Shown piece after piece: positions 40,398 through 49,532 of a stretch of 64,000 nucleotides of DNA (position 1 is the stretch's first letter; each line of letters begins with the position of its first letter). Origin of the DNA: Bradyrhizobium sp. CIAT3101 (lineage in GTDB: Bacteria; Pseudomonadota; Alphaproteobacteria; Rhizobiales; Xanthobacteraceae). The notes beneath the pieces are model-generated. The model made no database searches. It saw nothing but the letters and a program-made list of their open reading frames with translations, and was not told the origin of the DNA. Made by a program: the position numbers and the translations under genes. The stretch lies in NCBI RefSeq assembly GCF_029714945.1, contig NZ_CP121634.1, forward strand, positions 1,819,001 through 1,883,000, written 5' to 3'.

Positions 40398-41981
40398 ATG
40401 CCCATCTCTCGCCGTTCGCTCCTCAAGGCCGCCGCAGCCGTGCCGGCGCTTTCGTTGCCGGGCATCGTCCGTGCCGAATCCCAGAGCACGCTGCGCTTCA
40501 TTCCCGTGATCGATCTCGCCTTTGTCGATCCGATCTACTCGACCGCGCAGGTGTCGCGAAACCATGGCTTCATGGTCTACGACACGCTCTATGGCATGAG
40601 CTCCTCGCTCCAGGTCTCGCCGCAGATGCTGTCGGGCCATGCGATCTCGGGCGACCAGCTGCAGTGGGACCTCAGCTTGCGTGACGGCTTGTTCTGGCAC
40701 GACGGCGAGCGCGTGCTTGCCCGCGATTGCGTCGCCAGCATTCGCCGCTGGGCGGCGCGCGACGGTTTTGGCGGCGAGCTGATGGAGGCGACTGCCGAAT
40801 TGTCGGCGGCGGACGATCGCACCATCCGCTTTCGCCTCAAGCGTCCGTTTCCGCTGCTGCCGCAGGCGCTGGGCAAGGCCGCGATCAATCCCTGCTTCAT
40901 GATGCCGGAGCGGCTGGCGAGCCAGGACCCGTTCAAGCCGTTGACCGACGTCATCGGCAGCGGTCCGTTCCGTTATCTCGCCGACGAGCGCGTGCAGGGC
41001 GCCCGCAACGCCTACGCCAAATTCGAGCGCTATCAGTCGCGCACCGACGGCAAGCCGGATTGGACGGCGGGTCCCAAGATCGTGCATTACGACCGCGTGG
41101 TCTGGACCACCACGCCCGATGCCGGCACCGGTGTTGCCGCGCTCCAGACCGGCGAGCAGGACTGGCAGGAGACCACGCCGCACGATCTGCTGCCGATCAT
41201 CAAGGCCGCGGGCGACATCGAGACGCGCATCCTCGATCCCAGAGGCTACGCCTGCATGCTGCGCCTCAATCATTTGCAGCCGCCGTTCGATAATCCGGCC
41301 GTCCGCCGTGCCTTGCTCGGCGCCATCGACCAGTCCGCCTTCATGACGGCCGTCGCCGGCACCGATCCGGCGTTCCAGGTCTCGCCGATCGGCTTCTTCG
41401 CACCTGATACGCCGATGGCGAGCGACGTTGGCCTCGACGTGTTCCGCGGCCCGCGCAACTACGACAAGGTCAGGGCCGACCTGAAGGCCGCCGGCTACAA
41501 TGGCGAGAAGATCGTGGTACTGGTCCCCACCAACTCGCTGGCACAGAAGCCGCTCGGCGAGATCGCGGTCGATAGTTTGCGCAAGGCCGGCATGAATGTC
41601 GAATATGCCGGGCTCGACTTCGCCGTCGTCTTGCAGCGCCAGTTGAAGAAGGATCCGATCGGGCAGGGCGGCTGGAGCGCGGCGGTCGGTAACTGGCAGG
41701 GCATCGACTGGCTCAACCCGGCCGGCAACACCAACATCCGCGGCGAAGGCAAGGTCGCCGGCTGGTATGCGAGCGAGAAGATGGGACCCTTGCGCAGCCA
41801 GTGGCTGGCGGCGTCCGAGCTCGCGGAGCAGCGGCGCATCTGCCGCGAGATCCAGGCAGTCGCCTTCGACGAAATCCCCTATATTCCGATCGGCCTGTAC
41901 AAGCAGCCGACCGCCTATCGCAAAGACATCACCGGCATTCTCGACGGCACCGCCGTCTTCTGGAACGTACGCCCCGCATGA
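40398..41981 (+). CDS. Orphan peptide/nickel-type ABC binding protein
   Basis: This 527-residue protein belongs to SBP family 5 (DppA/OppA/NikA). It has a Tat signal (ISRRSLLKAAAAVPAL, cleavage probably after RAE region near residue 23). The ABC family 5 core is evident (LSLRDGLFWHDGERVLARD, then the LNHLQPPFDNPAVRRALLGAID block). No Dpp-type permeases or ATPases are adjacent. Most often such a protein has its own dppBCDF genes elsewhere, or it works with another transporter. It overlaps the amidohydrolase start by 4 bp. Confidence 0.88.
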   Translation: MPISRRSLLKAAAAVPALSLPGIVRAESQSTLRFIPVIDLAFVDPIYSTAQVSRNHGFMVYDTLYGMSSSLQVSPQMLSGHAISGDQLQWDLSLRDGLFWHDGERVLARDCVASIRRWAARDGFGGELMEATAELSAADDRTIRFRLKRPFPLLPQALGKAAINPCFMMPERLASQDPFKPLTDVIGSGPFRYLADERVQGARNAYAKFERYQSRTDGKPDWTAGPKIVHYDRVVWTTTPDAGTGVAALQTGEQDWQETTPHDLLPIIKAAGDIETRILDPRGYACMLRLNHLQPPFDNPAVRRALLGAIDQSAFMTAVAGTDPAFQVSPIGFFAPDTPMASDVGLDVFRGPRNYDKVRADLKAAGYNGEKIVVLVPTNSLAQKPLGEIAVDSLRKAGMNVEYAGLDFAVVLQRQLKKDPIGQGGWSAAVGNWQGIDWLNPAGNTNIRGEGKVAGWYASEKMGPLRSQWLAASELAEQRRICREIQAVAFDEIPYIPIGLYKQPTAYRKDITGILDGTAVFWNVRPA

Positions 41982-43351
41982 GCACCACGGCAATTTTCGG
42001 CAGCTATGTGCTGTCACGCAAGGACGGCGCGCAGGGTGTGCTGCGCGACCATTGGGTCCTGATCGAAGGCAAAAAGATTGCCGCGATCACACGTGACAGG
42101 CCGAGCGCGGATCACGTCTACGACCGTCCCGGCCGCTTCGTCCTGCCGGGCCTGCTCAATCTGCACAACCACTGCTTCTCCGAAGCCGTGGCGCGCAGCC
42201 ATAGCGAGGACGGCAACGGCCGCAAGAACAACCAGAGCATCGTCTATACGGTGCTGCTGCCACTGACCAAGCGCGGCGCCGAGATTCTATCGGCCGAGGA
42301 GCGACTGGCGGTCGCGCGGCTCGGTATCCTCCAGCTCCTCAAGGGCGGCGCCACCACGGTGATGGAGCCGTTCCGCAATTCGATCCCCGAGATGTTCGAC
42401 GCCGCGGAGGAGATGGGCATTCGCTTCTACGGCGCGCCGTATCTGTTTTCTACGTCCGACGCGAAAGCAGGTGCCGACGGCGTAGTCCGCTATTCCGGTG
42501 ACGACGGCGCTGCCGACATGGCGACATGGGATGCGCTCTATCAGCGCTGGAACGATCGCGGCGACGGCCGCATCAGCCTCGCCATGAGCCCGCACGCCAC
42601 CGACACCTGCGGCCCCGATCTGCTGAAGGCCTGCGCCACGCGGGCGCGCGAGCTCGGGGTTCCCATCACGACGCACATGGCGCAGAGCCGCGCCGAGGTC
42701 GAGACCATCGGCAAGCGCTATGGCGGCCGCACGCCGGCGGAATATCTGGACTGGCTCGGCCTGCTCGCGCCCGATCTGATGGCGGCGCACTGCATGTTCA
42801 GCAGCGACGATGATCTGAAGCTGATGGCCGCGCGCGGCATGACTGTCCTCAATTGCCCGCGCGTCTTCGCGCGCGCCGGCGTGACCGCGGCGTTCAGCCG
42901 CTTCGCGGAGCACGGCGTGCGCACCGTGGTCGGCACCGACGGCTACAACATGGACCTGCTCGGCGAGCTCAATGCGGCGTCGCTGATCTCAAAGGTGACC
43001 TCGCAGCGCGCCGATGTCGCGAACTCGCCGGAACTGATCGAGGCGAATACGGCGGTGGCCGCCGACGTCATCAAGCGACCGGACCTCGGCCGCATCGAGC
43101 CAGGCGCCACCGCCGATCTCACCGTCGTCGATCTCACCCATCCGCATCTTCAGCCGCTGTTCGATCCGCGCCGCGCACTGATCGCGCTCGCCAACCGCGC
43201 CAACATCGATCAGGTCATGGTCGACGGCCGCATGCTGGTCGATGCGGGCCGCTATCTCGGCGCTGATGAGGCCGCGATCACGGCGGCGGGCACCGCCGCG
43301 ATCGGCAAGATCTGGGACTTGCCGGAGGCGCAGGCGGCATTCAACGGCTAG
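41978..43351 (+). CDS. Amidohydrolase, aminohydrolase (SsnA/AtzA-like) type
   Basis: This 457-residue metal-dependent hydrolase has the HxH motif HNH at residues 63-65, later His ligands in THMAQS and AHCMFSSDD, and the catalytic Asp in GTDGYNMD. This arrangement belongs to the cyclic-amidine aminohydrolase group (guanine deaminase, SsnA, triazine hydrolases). It probably hydrolyses or deaminates a ring nitrogen compound in the same pathway as its upstream neighbours. It is the last gene of the plus-strand run that starts at the N-carbamoylase and it converges on a LysR gene. Confidence 0.88.
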   Translation: MSTTAIFGSYVLSRKDGAQGVLRDHWVLIEGKKIAAITRDRPSADHVYDRPGRFVLPGLLNLHNHCFSEAVARSHSEDGNGRKNNQSIVYTVLLPLTKRGAEILSAEERLAVARLGILQLLKGGATTVMEPFRNSIPEMFDAAEEMGIRFYGAPYLFSTSDAKAGADGVVRYSGDDGAADMATWDALYQRWNDRGDGRISLAMSPHATDTCGPDLLKACATRARELGVPITTHMAQSRAEVETIGKRYGGRTPAEYLDWLGLLAPDLMAAHCMFSSDDDLKLMAARGMTVLNCPRVFARAGVTAAFSRFAEHGVRTVVGTDGYNMDLLGELNAASLISKVTSQRADVANSPELIEANTAVAADVIKRPDLGRIEPGATADLTVVDLTHPHLQPLFDPRRALIALANRANIDQVMVDGRMLVDAGRYLGADEAAITAAGTAAIGKIWDLPEAQAAFNG

Positions 43352-44259
43352 CCCTCGAAGTCGACGAGCGATTTGCGCATGGTCTCGACCAGATCGAGCG
43401 CGACCGGAGAAGGGCTGCGCTGGGCAGGAAAGACCGCGGAGAACTCAAAATCGATGCGCGGCAGGAAGCGACGCACCACGACGCCCCGGGTGGAGAACTC
43501 CTGCGCCGTGAAGGGATCGCAGATCGCAACCCCGAGCCCCGACGACACCATGCCGCACATGATCTCGGATAGCGCGGTCTCCACGCGCAGCACGCGGCGA
43601 ACATCGTGGCGGTGGAAGAGCTGGTCGACGAGATGCCGGCTCGACGATCCCGCGGACAGCGAGATGAACGTCTCGCCTTCGAAGTCGCGCGGCTCCAGGA
43701 CTTCCTTCTCCGCGAGGCGGTGACCCGTCGGCAGCACCGCGACGCGGGCCGGCGCGGGCAATTTCATGGTTGGCAGGCCGGAATGCGCGATCGGCACCTC
43801 GGCAAAGCCGACGTCGCATTGGTTGTTCAGCACCCAGTCGACCACGATCGGCGAGATCACGCCGAAGAACGCAAGGTTGAGATTTGGCCGTTCCTTCAGG
43901 AAGTGACCCGTCAGCCGCGGCAGATAACCGTTCGACAGCGCCGGCAGTGCTGCAATCCGCAGCGAGCCGGTGCGGCGGCCGCGGATTTCCTCGGCTGCGG
44001 CGGTGATGCGTTCGAGGCCGACGAAGGACCGCTCCACCTCGGTATAGAGCGCCATTGCTGCGGCGGTCGGCACCAGGCCGGTGCCGCGCCGCTCGAACAG
44101 CTCCATTTTCAGCAGCGCCTGGAGGTCGCGCAGCAAGCGGCTGACCGCCGGTTGCGTCACCGTCATCAGCGCCGCCGCCTCGGTGACGCTGCCGGTCAGC
44201 ATCGTTGCCCGGAAGGCCTCCACCTGCCGCGAATTGATCCGCGCCATCCCGATTTCCAT
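43348..44259 (-). CDS. LysR-family regulator
   Basis: This regulator of about 303 residues has its helix-turn-helix at the start (TGSVTEAAALMTVTQPAVSRLLRDLQ) and a LysR ligand-binding domain. Starts at 44259 and 44247 are both possible; the second gives the usual MARINSRQVEAFRA opening. It is divergent from the polyamine-type transporter operon and probably controls it. Its end overlaps the amidohydrolase stop region of the neighbouring convergent gene by 4 bp. Confidence 0.92.
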   Translation of the reverse strand: MEIGMARINSRQVEAFRATMLTGSVTEAAALMTVTQPAVSRLLRDLQALLKMELFERRGTGLVPTAAAMALYTEVERSFVGLERITAAAEEIRGRRTGSLRIAALPALSNGYLPRLTGHFLKERPNLNLAFFGVISPIVVDWVLNNQCDVGFAEVPIAHSGLPTMKLPAPARVAVLPTGHRLAEKEVLEPRDFEGETFISLSAGSSSRHLVDQLFHRHDVRRVLRVETALSEIMCGMVSSGLGVAICDPFTAQEFSTRGVVVRRFLPRIDFEFSAVFPAQRSPSPVALDLVETMRKSLVDFEG

Positions 44260-44523
44260 TCATAACATTTAAGCATGCAGAGGGTGCCATTATTCATTGG
44301 ACGATGGAAGCCGGGGTTTGCGATCTTTTTCATCAGAGCTGGAGACAGCCCGCTTTTTCGGCAGATTGGAGGGGTTCAAACCTCCAAATCGCACCAAATC
44401 CGCGAAGCAGGGGCCGGAGCCCTGCTTGAGGGCGGGATCGGTGCGGAAGGAAATGCGGAAGGCGCTTTGGCTAGTGGGACTTGTCGGCACGTCACCTCAT
44501 CCCGGTATTGGAGATCGGACCAC
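44260..44523. other. Divergent promoter region, LysR and polyamine transporter
   Basis: This 264-bp region should hold both promoters and a LysR site. It contains a stem TTGGAGG / CCTCCAA (44366-44387) around GGTTCAAA. The part nearest the LysR start is AT-rich (CATAACATTTAAGCATG). I cannot place exact promoter boxes. Confidence 0.4.
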
Positions 44524-45555
44524 ATGAAGACTCTCAGCCTTCTGACTGCGGCCAGCATCGCGGCGCTCATTGCCGCCCCGGCTTCGGCCCAGCAAAAGAC
44601 GCTCTATGTCGCCGGCTATGGCGGCTCGTTCGAGAAGACGATCCGGGACGAGGTGATCCCGACCTTCGAGAAGGAGAACGGCGTCAAGGTCGAGTATGTC
44701 GCCGGCAACTCCACCGACACGTTGGCAAAACTTCAGGCCCAGAAGGGCAATCAGCAGATCGACGTCGCCATCGTCGATGACGGTCCGATGTACCAGGCGA
44801 TCCAGCTCGGCTTCTGCGGCAAGCTCGACGGCCTGCCGGCGGCCGATCTCTACGACACCGCGCGCTTCAAGGATGATCGCGCCGTCGCGATCGGCATCGT
44901 CGCCACCGGCCTGATGTACAACACCAAGGTGTTCGCCGAGAAAGGCTGGGCGCCGCCGACCTCGTGGAATGACCTGAAGGACACGAAATACGCCAAGCAG
45001 CTGGTCATTCCGCCGATCAACAACACCTATGGCCTCGAAGCGCTGGTGATGTTGTCGAAGATGAATGGCGGCGGCGAGTCCAACGTGGACTCGGGCTTCA
45101 AGATCTTCAAGGAGCAGATCAATCCGAACGTGCTCGCCTATGAGCCGTCGCCGGGCAAGATGACCGAGCTGTTCCAGTCCGGCCAGGCCGTGATCGCGGT
45201 GTGGGGCACCGGCCGCGTGCAGAGCTTTGCCAATACCGGCTTCCCCGTCGATTTCGTGTACCCGAAGGAAGGCGCGGCAACGCTGCTGACGACGGCTTGT
45301 CCGATCGCGAAGCCCAACGCCTCGCCGCTGGCATCGAGCTTCGTGAAGAAGCTGCTCGATCCAAAAATCCAGCTCGTGATGCTGAAGGACTATGGCTACG
45401 GCCCGGTGCTGAAATCGCTGGTGGTGCCGCCGGAGCTCGGCAAGATGGCCCCGATCGGCGAGCGCGCGGCAAAACTCTATAATCCGGACTGGACCACCAT
45501 CAACGAGAAGCGTGAGGAGTGGACCAAGCGCTGGAACCGCGAGGTCGAGCGCTGA
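44524..45555 (+). CDS. Polyamine-type ABC binding protein
   Basis: This 343-residue protein belongs to the spermidine/putrescine (PotD-like) binding-protein family, with a signal peptide ending AASA (about 1-21). Core features are TLYVAGYGGSFEKTIRDEVIPTFEKENG and a typical VEYVAGNSTDTLAKLQAQKG segment. The ATG at 44524 starts the signal peptide. It is first in an operon with an ATPase and two permeases. The neighbouring flavoenzymes suggest an amine, opine or amino-acid-like ligand. Confidence 0.92.
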   Translation: MKTLSLLTAASIAALIAAPASAQQKTLYVAGYGGSFEKTIRDEVIPTFEKENGVKVEYVAGNSTDTLAKLQAQKGNQQIDVAIVDDGPMYQAIQLGFCGKLDGLPAADLYDTARFKDDRAVAIGIVATGLMYNTKVFAEKGWAPPTSWNDLKDTKYAKQLVIPPINNTYGLEALVMLSKMNGGGESNVDSGFKIFKEQINPNVLAYEPSPGKMTELFQSGQAVIAVWGTGRVQSFANTGFPVDFVYPKEGAATLLTTACPIAKPNASPLASSFVKKLLDPKIQLVMLKDYGYGPVLKSLVVPPELGKMAPIGERAAKLYNPDWTTINEKREEWTKRWNREVER

Positions 45556-45582
45556 TCTGATCGTTCGCAGCGGAGACAGCTC

Positions 45583-46623
45583 ATGGCCTATCTCGAGCTC
45601 GATCGGGTCGCCAAACAGTTCGGCGCGCAGACCGTGGTCGATGACTTCAGTCTGGCGGTCGGCAAGGGGGAGTTCATCTCCTTCCTTGGCCCCTCCGGCT
45701 GCGGCAAGACCACGACGTTGCAGATGATCGCGGGCTTCCTTGACCCCACGCGCGGCGCAATCCGGCTCGAGGACAAGGACCTGACCGCGATCCATCCGGC
45801 CAAGCGCGGGCTCGGCATCGTGTTCCAGAGCTACGCGTTGTTTCCGCACATGACCGCGGCGGAGAACGTCGCCTTCGGCCTCGAGATGCGCAACGCCCCG
45901 CGCAACGAGCGAGCCGAGCGCGTTCGCGCCGCGCTCGCGATGGTGGGCCTCGCCGGTTATGAGGATCGCCATCCGCGCCGGATGTCCGGTGGCCAGCAGC
46001 AGCGCGTCGCGCTGGCGCGCGCGCTGGTGATCAAGCCGAGCGTGCTGCTGCTCGACGAGCCGCTGTCCAATCTCGATGCCAAGCTACGCGAGGAGATGCA
46101 GATCGAGCTGCGCCAGATCCAGCGCACCATCGGCACCACGACGATCCTCGTCACGCATGACCAGAACGAAGCGATGTCGCTGTCCGACCGCATCGTGGTG
46201 ATGAGCCAGGGCAAGATCGAGCAGATCGGCACGCCGCAGGAAACCTATGAGAAGCCGGCCTCGGCCTTCGTCTCGCAGTTTCTGGGCAAAACCAACGATT
46301 TTGCCGGGACCATCGATCGGACTGCGACCCCGGCGCGGTTGGTGGCCGGTTCCTGGAGCGCGCCGGCGCCTGCCGGCTTGAGCGGCCCCGTCACCGTCAG
46401 CATTCGCCCCGAACGCATCGGTTTCGGCGATGCCGGCCTCAGCGCAAAGATCGTCACGCGCATCTTCCAGGGCAATCACTGGCTGTTCCAGTGCGGCAGC
46501 GAATGCGGCCCGGCGATCGTGATCCGCCAGAATGACGGTCAACCGCAGCCGGCTGAAGGCGAGGCCGTTCGCCTCACCTGGCGGCCGGAGGACATGAGCG
46601 TGCGTGCGAGGAGCGTCGCATGA
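45583..46623 (+). CDS. Polyamine-type ABC ATPase
   Basis: This 346-residue PotA-like ATPase has Walker A GPSGCGKTT, signature [16 protein letters not shown], Walker B LLLDEPLSNLDA and a C-terminal TOBE domain (from about residue 235). It lies 27 bp after the binding-protein gene and overlaps the first permease gene by 4 bp. Confidence 0.95.
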   Translation: MAYLELDRVAKQFGAQTVVDDFSLAVGKGEFISFLGPSGCGKTTTLQMIAGFLDPTRGAIRLEDKDLTAIHPAKRGLGIVFQSYALFPHMTAAENVAFGLEMRNAPRNERAERVRAALAMVGLAGYEDRHPRRMSGGQQQRVALARALVIKPSVLLLDEPLSNLDAKLREEMQIELRQIQRTIGTTTILVTHDQNEAMSLSDRIVVMSQGKIEQIGTPQETYEKPASAFVSQFLGKTNDFAGTIDRTATPARLVAGSWSAPAPAGLSGPVTVSIRPERIGFGDAGLSAKIVTRIFQGNHWLFQCGSECGPAIVIRQNDGQPQPAEGEAVRLTWRPEDMSVRARSVA

Positions 46624-47495
46624 GCGCGGCCGCCGAGGAGCGCAGTGCGCGTGCCCCATGGGCGCTGACGGCGCCCGCCCTGATGCTGTTCGTCGGCGTG
46701 CTGCTGATTCCGCTGGCGATGACCGTGATGCTGTCGTTCCACGATTGGGGCCAGTATAAGGGCATCGAGCCGGTCTTCATTCTGAAGAACTGGCAGGAGA
46801 TCGCGACTGATCCCTATTACGCCGAGATGTTCTGGCGCACATTTCGCATCGCGATCCTGACCACGTTGCTCACCGCTCTGCTCGGCGCGCCCGAAGCCTA
46901 CATCCTCAACCGGATGAGCGGCCGCTGGAAGAGCTTTTTCCTGCTGGTCATTCTCGGGCCGCTGCTGATCTCCGTGGTGGCGCGCACGCTCGGCTGGGCG
47001 CTGCTGTTCGGCGGCAACAACGGCCTCGTCAACAAGCTGCTGATGATGCTCGGTGTAATCCGCTCACCCATTCCCTTCATGTTCACCGAGACCGGCATGG
47101 TCGTCGCGCTCGCGCATGTGATGATGCCGTTCATGGTGCTGTCGGTCTGGGCCGCGCTGCAGCGGCTCGATCCACAGATCGAGAATGCGGCGATGTCGCT
47201 CGGCGCGGGACCCGTGACCATTATCCGCCGCATCATCATGCCGCAGATCATGCCGGGTGTGCTGTCGGGCGCGATCATCGTGTTCTCGCTCTCGGCCAGC
47301 GCCTTTGCGACCCCCGCGATCATCGGCGGCCGCAGGCTGAAGGTCGCGGCGACGCTTGCCTATGACGAATTCCTCAACACGCTGAACTGGCCGCTGGGAG
47401 CGGCGGTCGCAACGCTGCTGCTGGTGGCGCTGGTGCTGATCGTGGTCGGCAGCAACGCGCTGATCGAACGCCGCTATGCGGAGGTGTTCCGATGA
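46620..47495 (+). CDS. Polyamine-type ABC permease, PotB-like
   Basis: This 291-residue inner-membrane protein has six membrane segments and a PotB-like order, with the EAA-type loop ENAAMSLGAGPVTIIRRIIMPQ. Start and stop overlap the flanking transporter genes by 4 bp. It forms the channel with the next gene product. Confidence 0.94.
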   Translation: MSAAAEERSARAPWALTAPALMLFVGVLLIPLAMTVMLSFHDWGQYKGIEPVFILKNWQEIATDPYYAEMFWRTFRIAILTTLLTALLGAPEAYILNRMSGRWKSFFLLVILGPLLISVVARTLGWALLFGGNNGLVNKLLMMLGVIRSPIPFMFTETGMVVALAHVMMPFMVLSVWAALQRLDPQIENAAMSLGAGPVTIIRRIIMPQIMPGVLSGAIIVFSLSASAFATPAIIGGRRLKVAATLAYDEFLNTLNWPLGAAVATLLLVALVLIVVGSNALIERRYAEVFR

Positions 47496-48298
47496 GACGG
47501 AACGGCCCGCTGGCCCTGATCTTCCACACCATCTTCGTCATCGTGATGGTGGCGCCGATCCTGGTGGTCTGCCTCGTCGCCTTCACGCCCGAAGGTTTCC
47601 TGTCGCTGCCGACCAACGGCTTCTCGCTGCGTTGGTTCAGGGCGATCGGCAATTATCCCGAGTTCATCCATGCCTTCTGGGTCAGCCTCGGGCTCGGCGC
47701 GCTGTCGTCCTTCGTGGCGCTGCTGTTTGCGGTGCCGGCGGCGCTCGCGATCGCGCGCTATCGTTTCCGCGGACGCGATGCGCTGGCGGCGCTGTTCCTG
47801 TCGCCGCTGATGATCCCGCATGTCGTGCTTGGCATCGCCTTCCTGCGCTTTTTCACCTCGGCGGGCCTCGGCGGCAGTTTTGCCGCGCTGATCATCGCGC
47901 ACGTCATCATCGTGTTTCCGTTCGCGCTGCGGCTGACGCTGGCGGCGGCAACCGGCATGGACCGCACGGTCGAGATGGCCGCGGTCTCGCTCGGCGCCGG
48001 CGGCTGGACGCTATTCCGCCGCGTGACGTTGCCGCTGATCCTGCCCGGCGTCATCAGCGGCTGGGCGCTCGCCTTCATCCAGTCGTTCGACGATCTCACC
48101 ATGACCGTCTTTCTCGCAGCACCCGGCACTGAGACGTTGCCCGTGCGCATGTTCCTTTATATCCAGGACAACATCGATCCGCTGGTGACGTCGGTCTCGG
48201 CCTGCGTGATCGCTGTGACCATGACCGCCCTCATTCTGCTCGACCGCTTCTACGGGCTCGACCGTGTGCTCGCCGGCAAGGGCGATACGGGACGATAG
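47492..48298 (+). CDS. Polyamine-type ABC permease, PotC-like
   Basis: This 268-residue permease has six membrane segments and the loop EMAAVSLGAGGWTLFRRVTLPL. It overlaps the previous permease by 4 bp. Its stop codon abuts the ribosome-binding site of the next gene, so the transporter and the flavoenzyme are likely made from one mRNA. Confidence 0.94.
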   Translation: MRRNGPLALIFHTIFVIVMVAPILVVCLVAFTPEGFLSLPTNGFSLRWFRAIGNYPEFIHAFWVSLGLGALSSFVALLFAVPAALAIARYRFRGRDALAALFLSPLMIPHVVLGIAFLRFFTSAGLGGSFAALIIAHVIIVFPFALRLTLAAATGMDRTVEMAAVSLGAGGWTLFRRVTLPLILPGVISGWALAFIQSFDDLTMTVFLAAPGTETLPVRMFLYIQDNIDPLVTSVSACVIAVTMTALILLDRFYGLDRVLAGKGDTGR

Positions 48299-48306
48299 GA
48301 GAATCT

Positions 48307-49503
48307 ATGTCTAAAGCGTTTTCGAGCGAAGTGGACGCCGGTTCGCGTAAAGAAAACGCGTCTAAACAAAAGTCCGACTATGACGTCGCCGTCGTTGGCG
48401 GCGGATTGCTCGGCTCCGCCATTGCCTGGGGCCTCGGCCGGCTCGGCAAGAGCGTGGCCGTGCTCGACGAAGGCGACATCACCAAGCGTGCTTCGCGCGC
48501 GAATTTTGCGCTGGTCTGGGTTCAGAGCAAGGGCCTCGGCATGCCCGCCTATACGGTGTGGACCGTGCAGGCGTCGCAGGCCTGGGGGCGGCTCGCGTCC
48601 GAACTGAAGCAACAGACCGGGCTCGACGTCGCGCTCCAGCAGAACGGCGGCTTTCATCTCACGCTCGGCGAGGACGAATTCGGCCAGCGCACCGAACTGG
48701 TCAAGCGCATGCATAACCAGGTCGGCGCGGCCGACTACAAGATGGAGATGCTGTCCGCATCCGAGGTCAGGAAGTCGCTGCCGCTGATCGGTCCCGAAGT
48801 CTCGGGCGGCAGCTACTGTCCGCTCGACGGCCATGTCAATTCGCTGCGGACCTTCCGCGCCTTCCACACCGGCTTCAAGGCATTCGGCATCGACTACTTT
48901 CCGGAGCAGCCGGTCTCGGCAATCAGCAAGAGTGGCGGCGAATTCCGCCTGGCCACGCCGAAGGGTGAGCTGCGTGCCGCGAAGATTGTGCTTGCCGCCG
49001 GCAATGCCAACCAGACGCTGGCGCCGATGGTCGGCCTCTACGCGCCGATGGGGCCGACCCGCGGCCAGATCGTCGTGACCGAGCGCACCATGCCGTTCCT
49101 GCCGCATCCGCTGACCACGATCCGCCAGACCGACGAGGGCACGGTGATGATCGGCGACAGCAAGGAGGATGAGCTCGACGATCGCGCGCTGAAACATTCG
49201 ATCAGCGCTGTCATGACCGATCGTGCGCAGCGGATGTTTCCGCATCTCGCGCGACTGAACGTGGTCAGGAGCTGGGCCGGCATTCGCGTCATGCCGCAGG
49301 ACGGCTTTCCGATCTACGAGCAGTCGGAGACGCATCCTGGCGCCTTCGTCGCCTGCTGCCATTCGGGCGTGACGCTGGCCTCCAACCATGCCTTCGAGAT
49401 CGCGCGCATGGTTGCGCAAGGCGCGCTCGAACCGGAACTGGTCGGCGCGTTCTCCGCCAGCCGTTTTGGTAGCGCGGGCGCTGCGAACAACAGCGGCTAT
49501 TAG
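48307..49503 (+). CDS. DadA-like FAD-dependent oxidoreductase with repeat-derived N-terminus
   Basis: This 398-residue flavoenzyme belongs to the DAO/DadA group of amino-acid and amine oxidases. The FAD-binding motif VAVVGGGLLGSAIA starts near residue 26; a C-terminal GIRVMPQDGFPIYE block contacts the flavin. The first 22 residues are hydrophilic and are encoded by a palindromic element of the interspersed type (48311-48371) that sits in frame right after the ATG. GGAG at 48298 confirms the start. It lies 8 bp after the transporter genes and 29 bp before the three-subunit dehydrogenase, so it shares their substrate or handles a related one. Confidence 0.9.
   Translation: MSKAFSSEVDAGSRKENASKQKSDYDVAVVGGGLLGSAIAWGLGRLGKSVAVLDEGDITKRASRANFALVWVQSKGLGMPAYTVWTVQASQAWGRLASELKQQTGLDVALQQNGGFHLTLGEDEFGQRTELVKRMHNQVGAADYKMEMLSASEVRKSLPLIGPEVSGGSYCPLDGHVNSLRTFRAFHTGFKAFGIDYFPEQPVSAISKSGGEFRLATPKGELRAAKIVLAAGNANQTLAPMVGLYAPMGPTRGQIVVTERTMPFLPHPLTTIRQTDEGTVMIGDSKEDELDDRALKHSISAVMTDRAQRMFPHLARLNVVRSWAGIRVMPQDGFPIYEQSETHPGAFVACCHSGVTLASNHAFEIARMVAQGALEPELVGAFSASRFGSAGAANNSGY
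48311..48371. repeat. Interspersed palindrome inside a coding region
   Basis: Arms GCGTTTTC (48316-48323) and GAAAACGC (48352-48359) enclose smaller paired blocks (TTCGAGCGAA, then CCGGTTCGCG). The sequence closely matches, from memory, a palindrome widespread between genes in Bradyrhizobium and Rhodopseudomonas. Here it encodes residues 2-22 of the flavoenzyme without breaking the frame. Confidence 0.7.
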
Positions 49504-49532
49504 AGATAATTGAAGGAGCCAAGAGGCATCCC

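Noticed and set aside
44320..44396. A 77-nt stretch with a T-arm-like stem around GGTTCAAA, near-complementary ends (GCGATCT and AAATCGC) and ACCA at its 3' end, suggesting a tRNA.
   Set aside because: The loop is 8 nt rather than 7, the acceptor has a mismatch, and no D-arm or proper anticodon arm can be drawn. It is more likely a chance fold or an old fragment.
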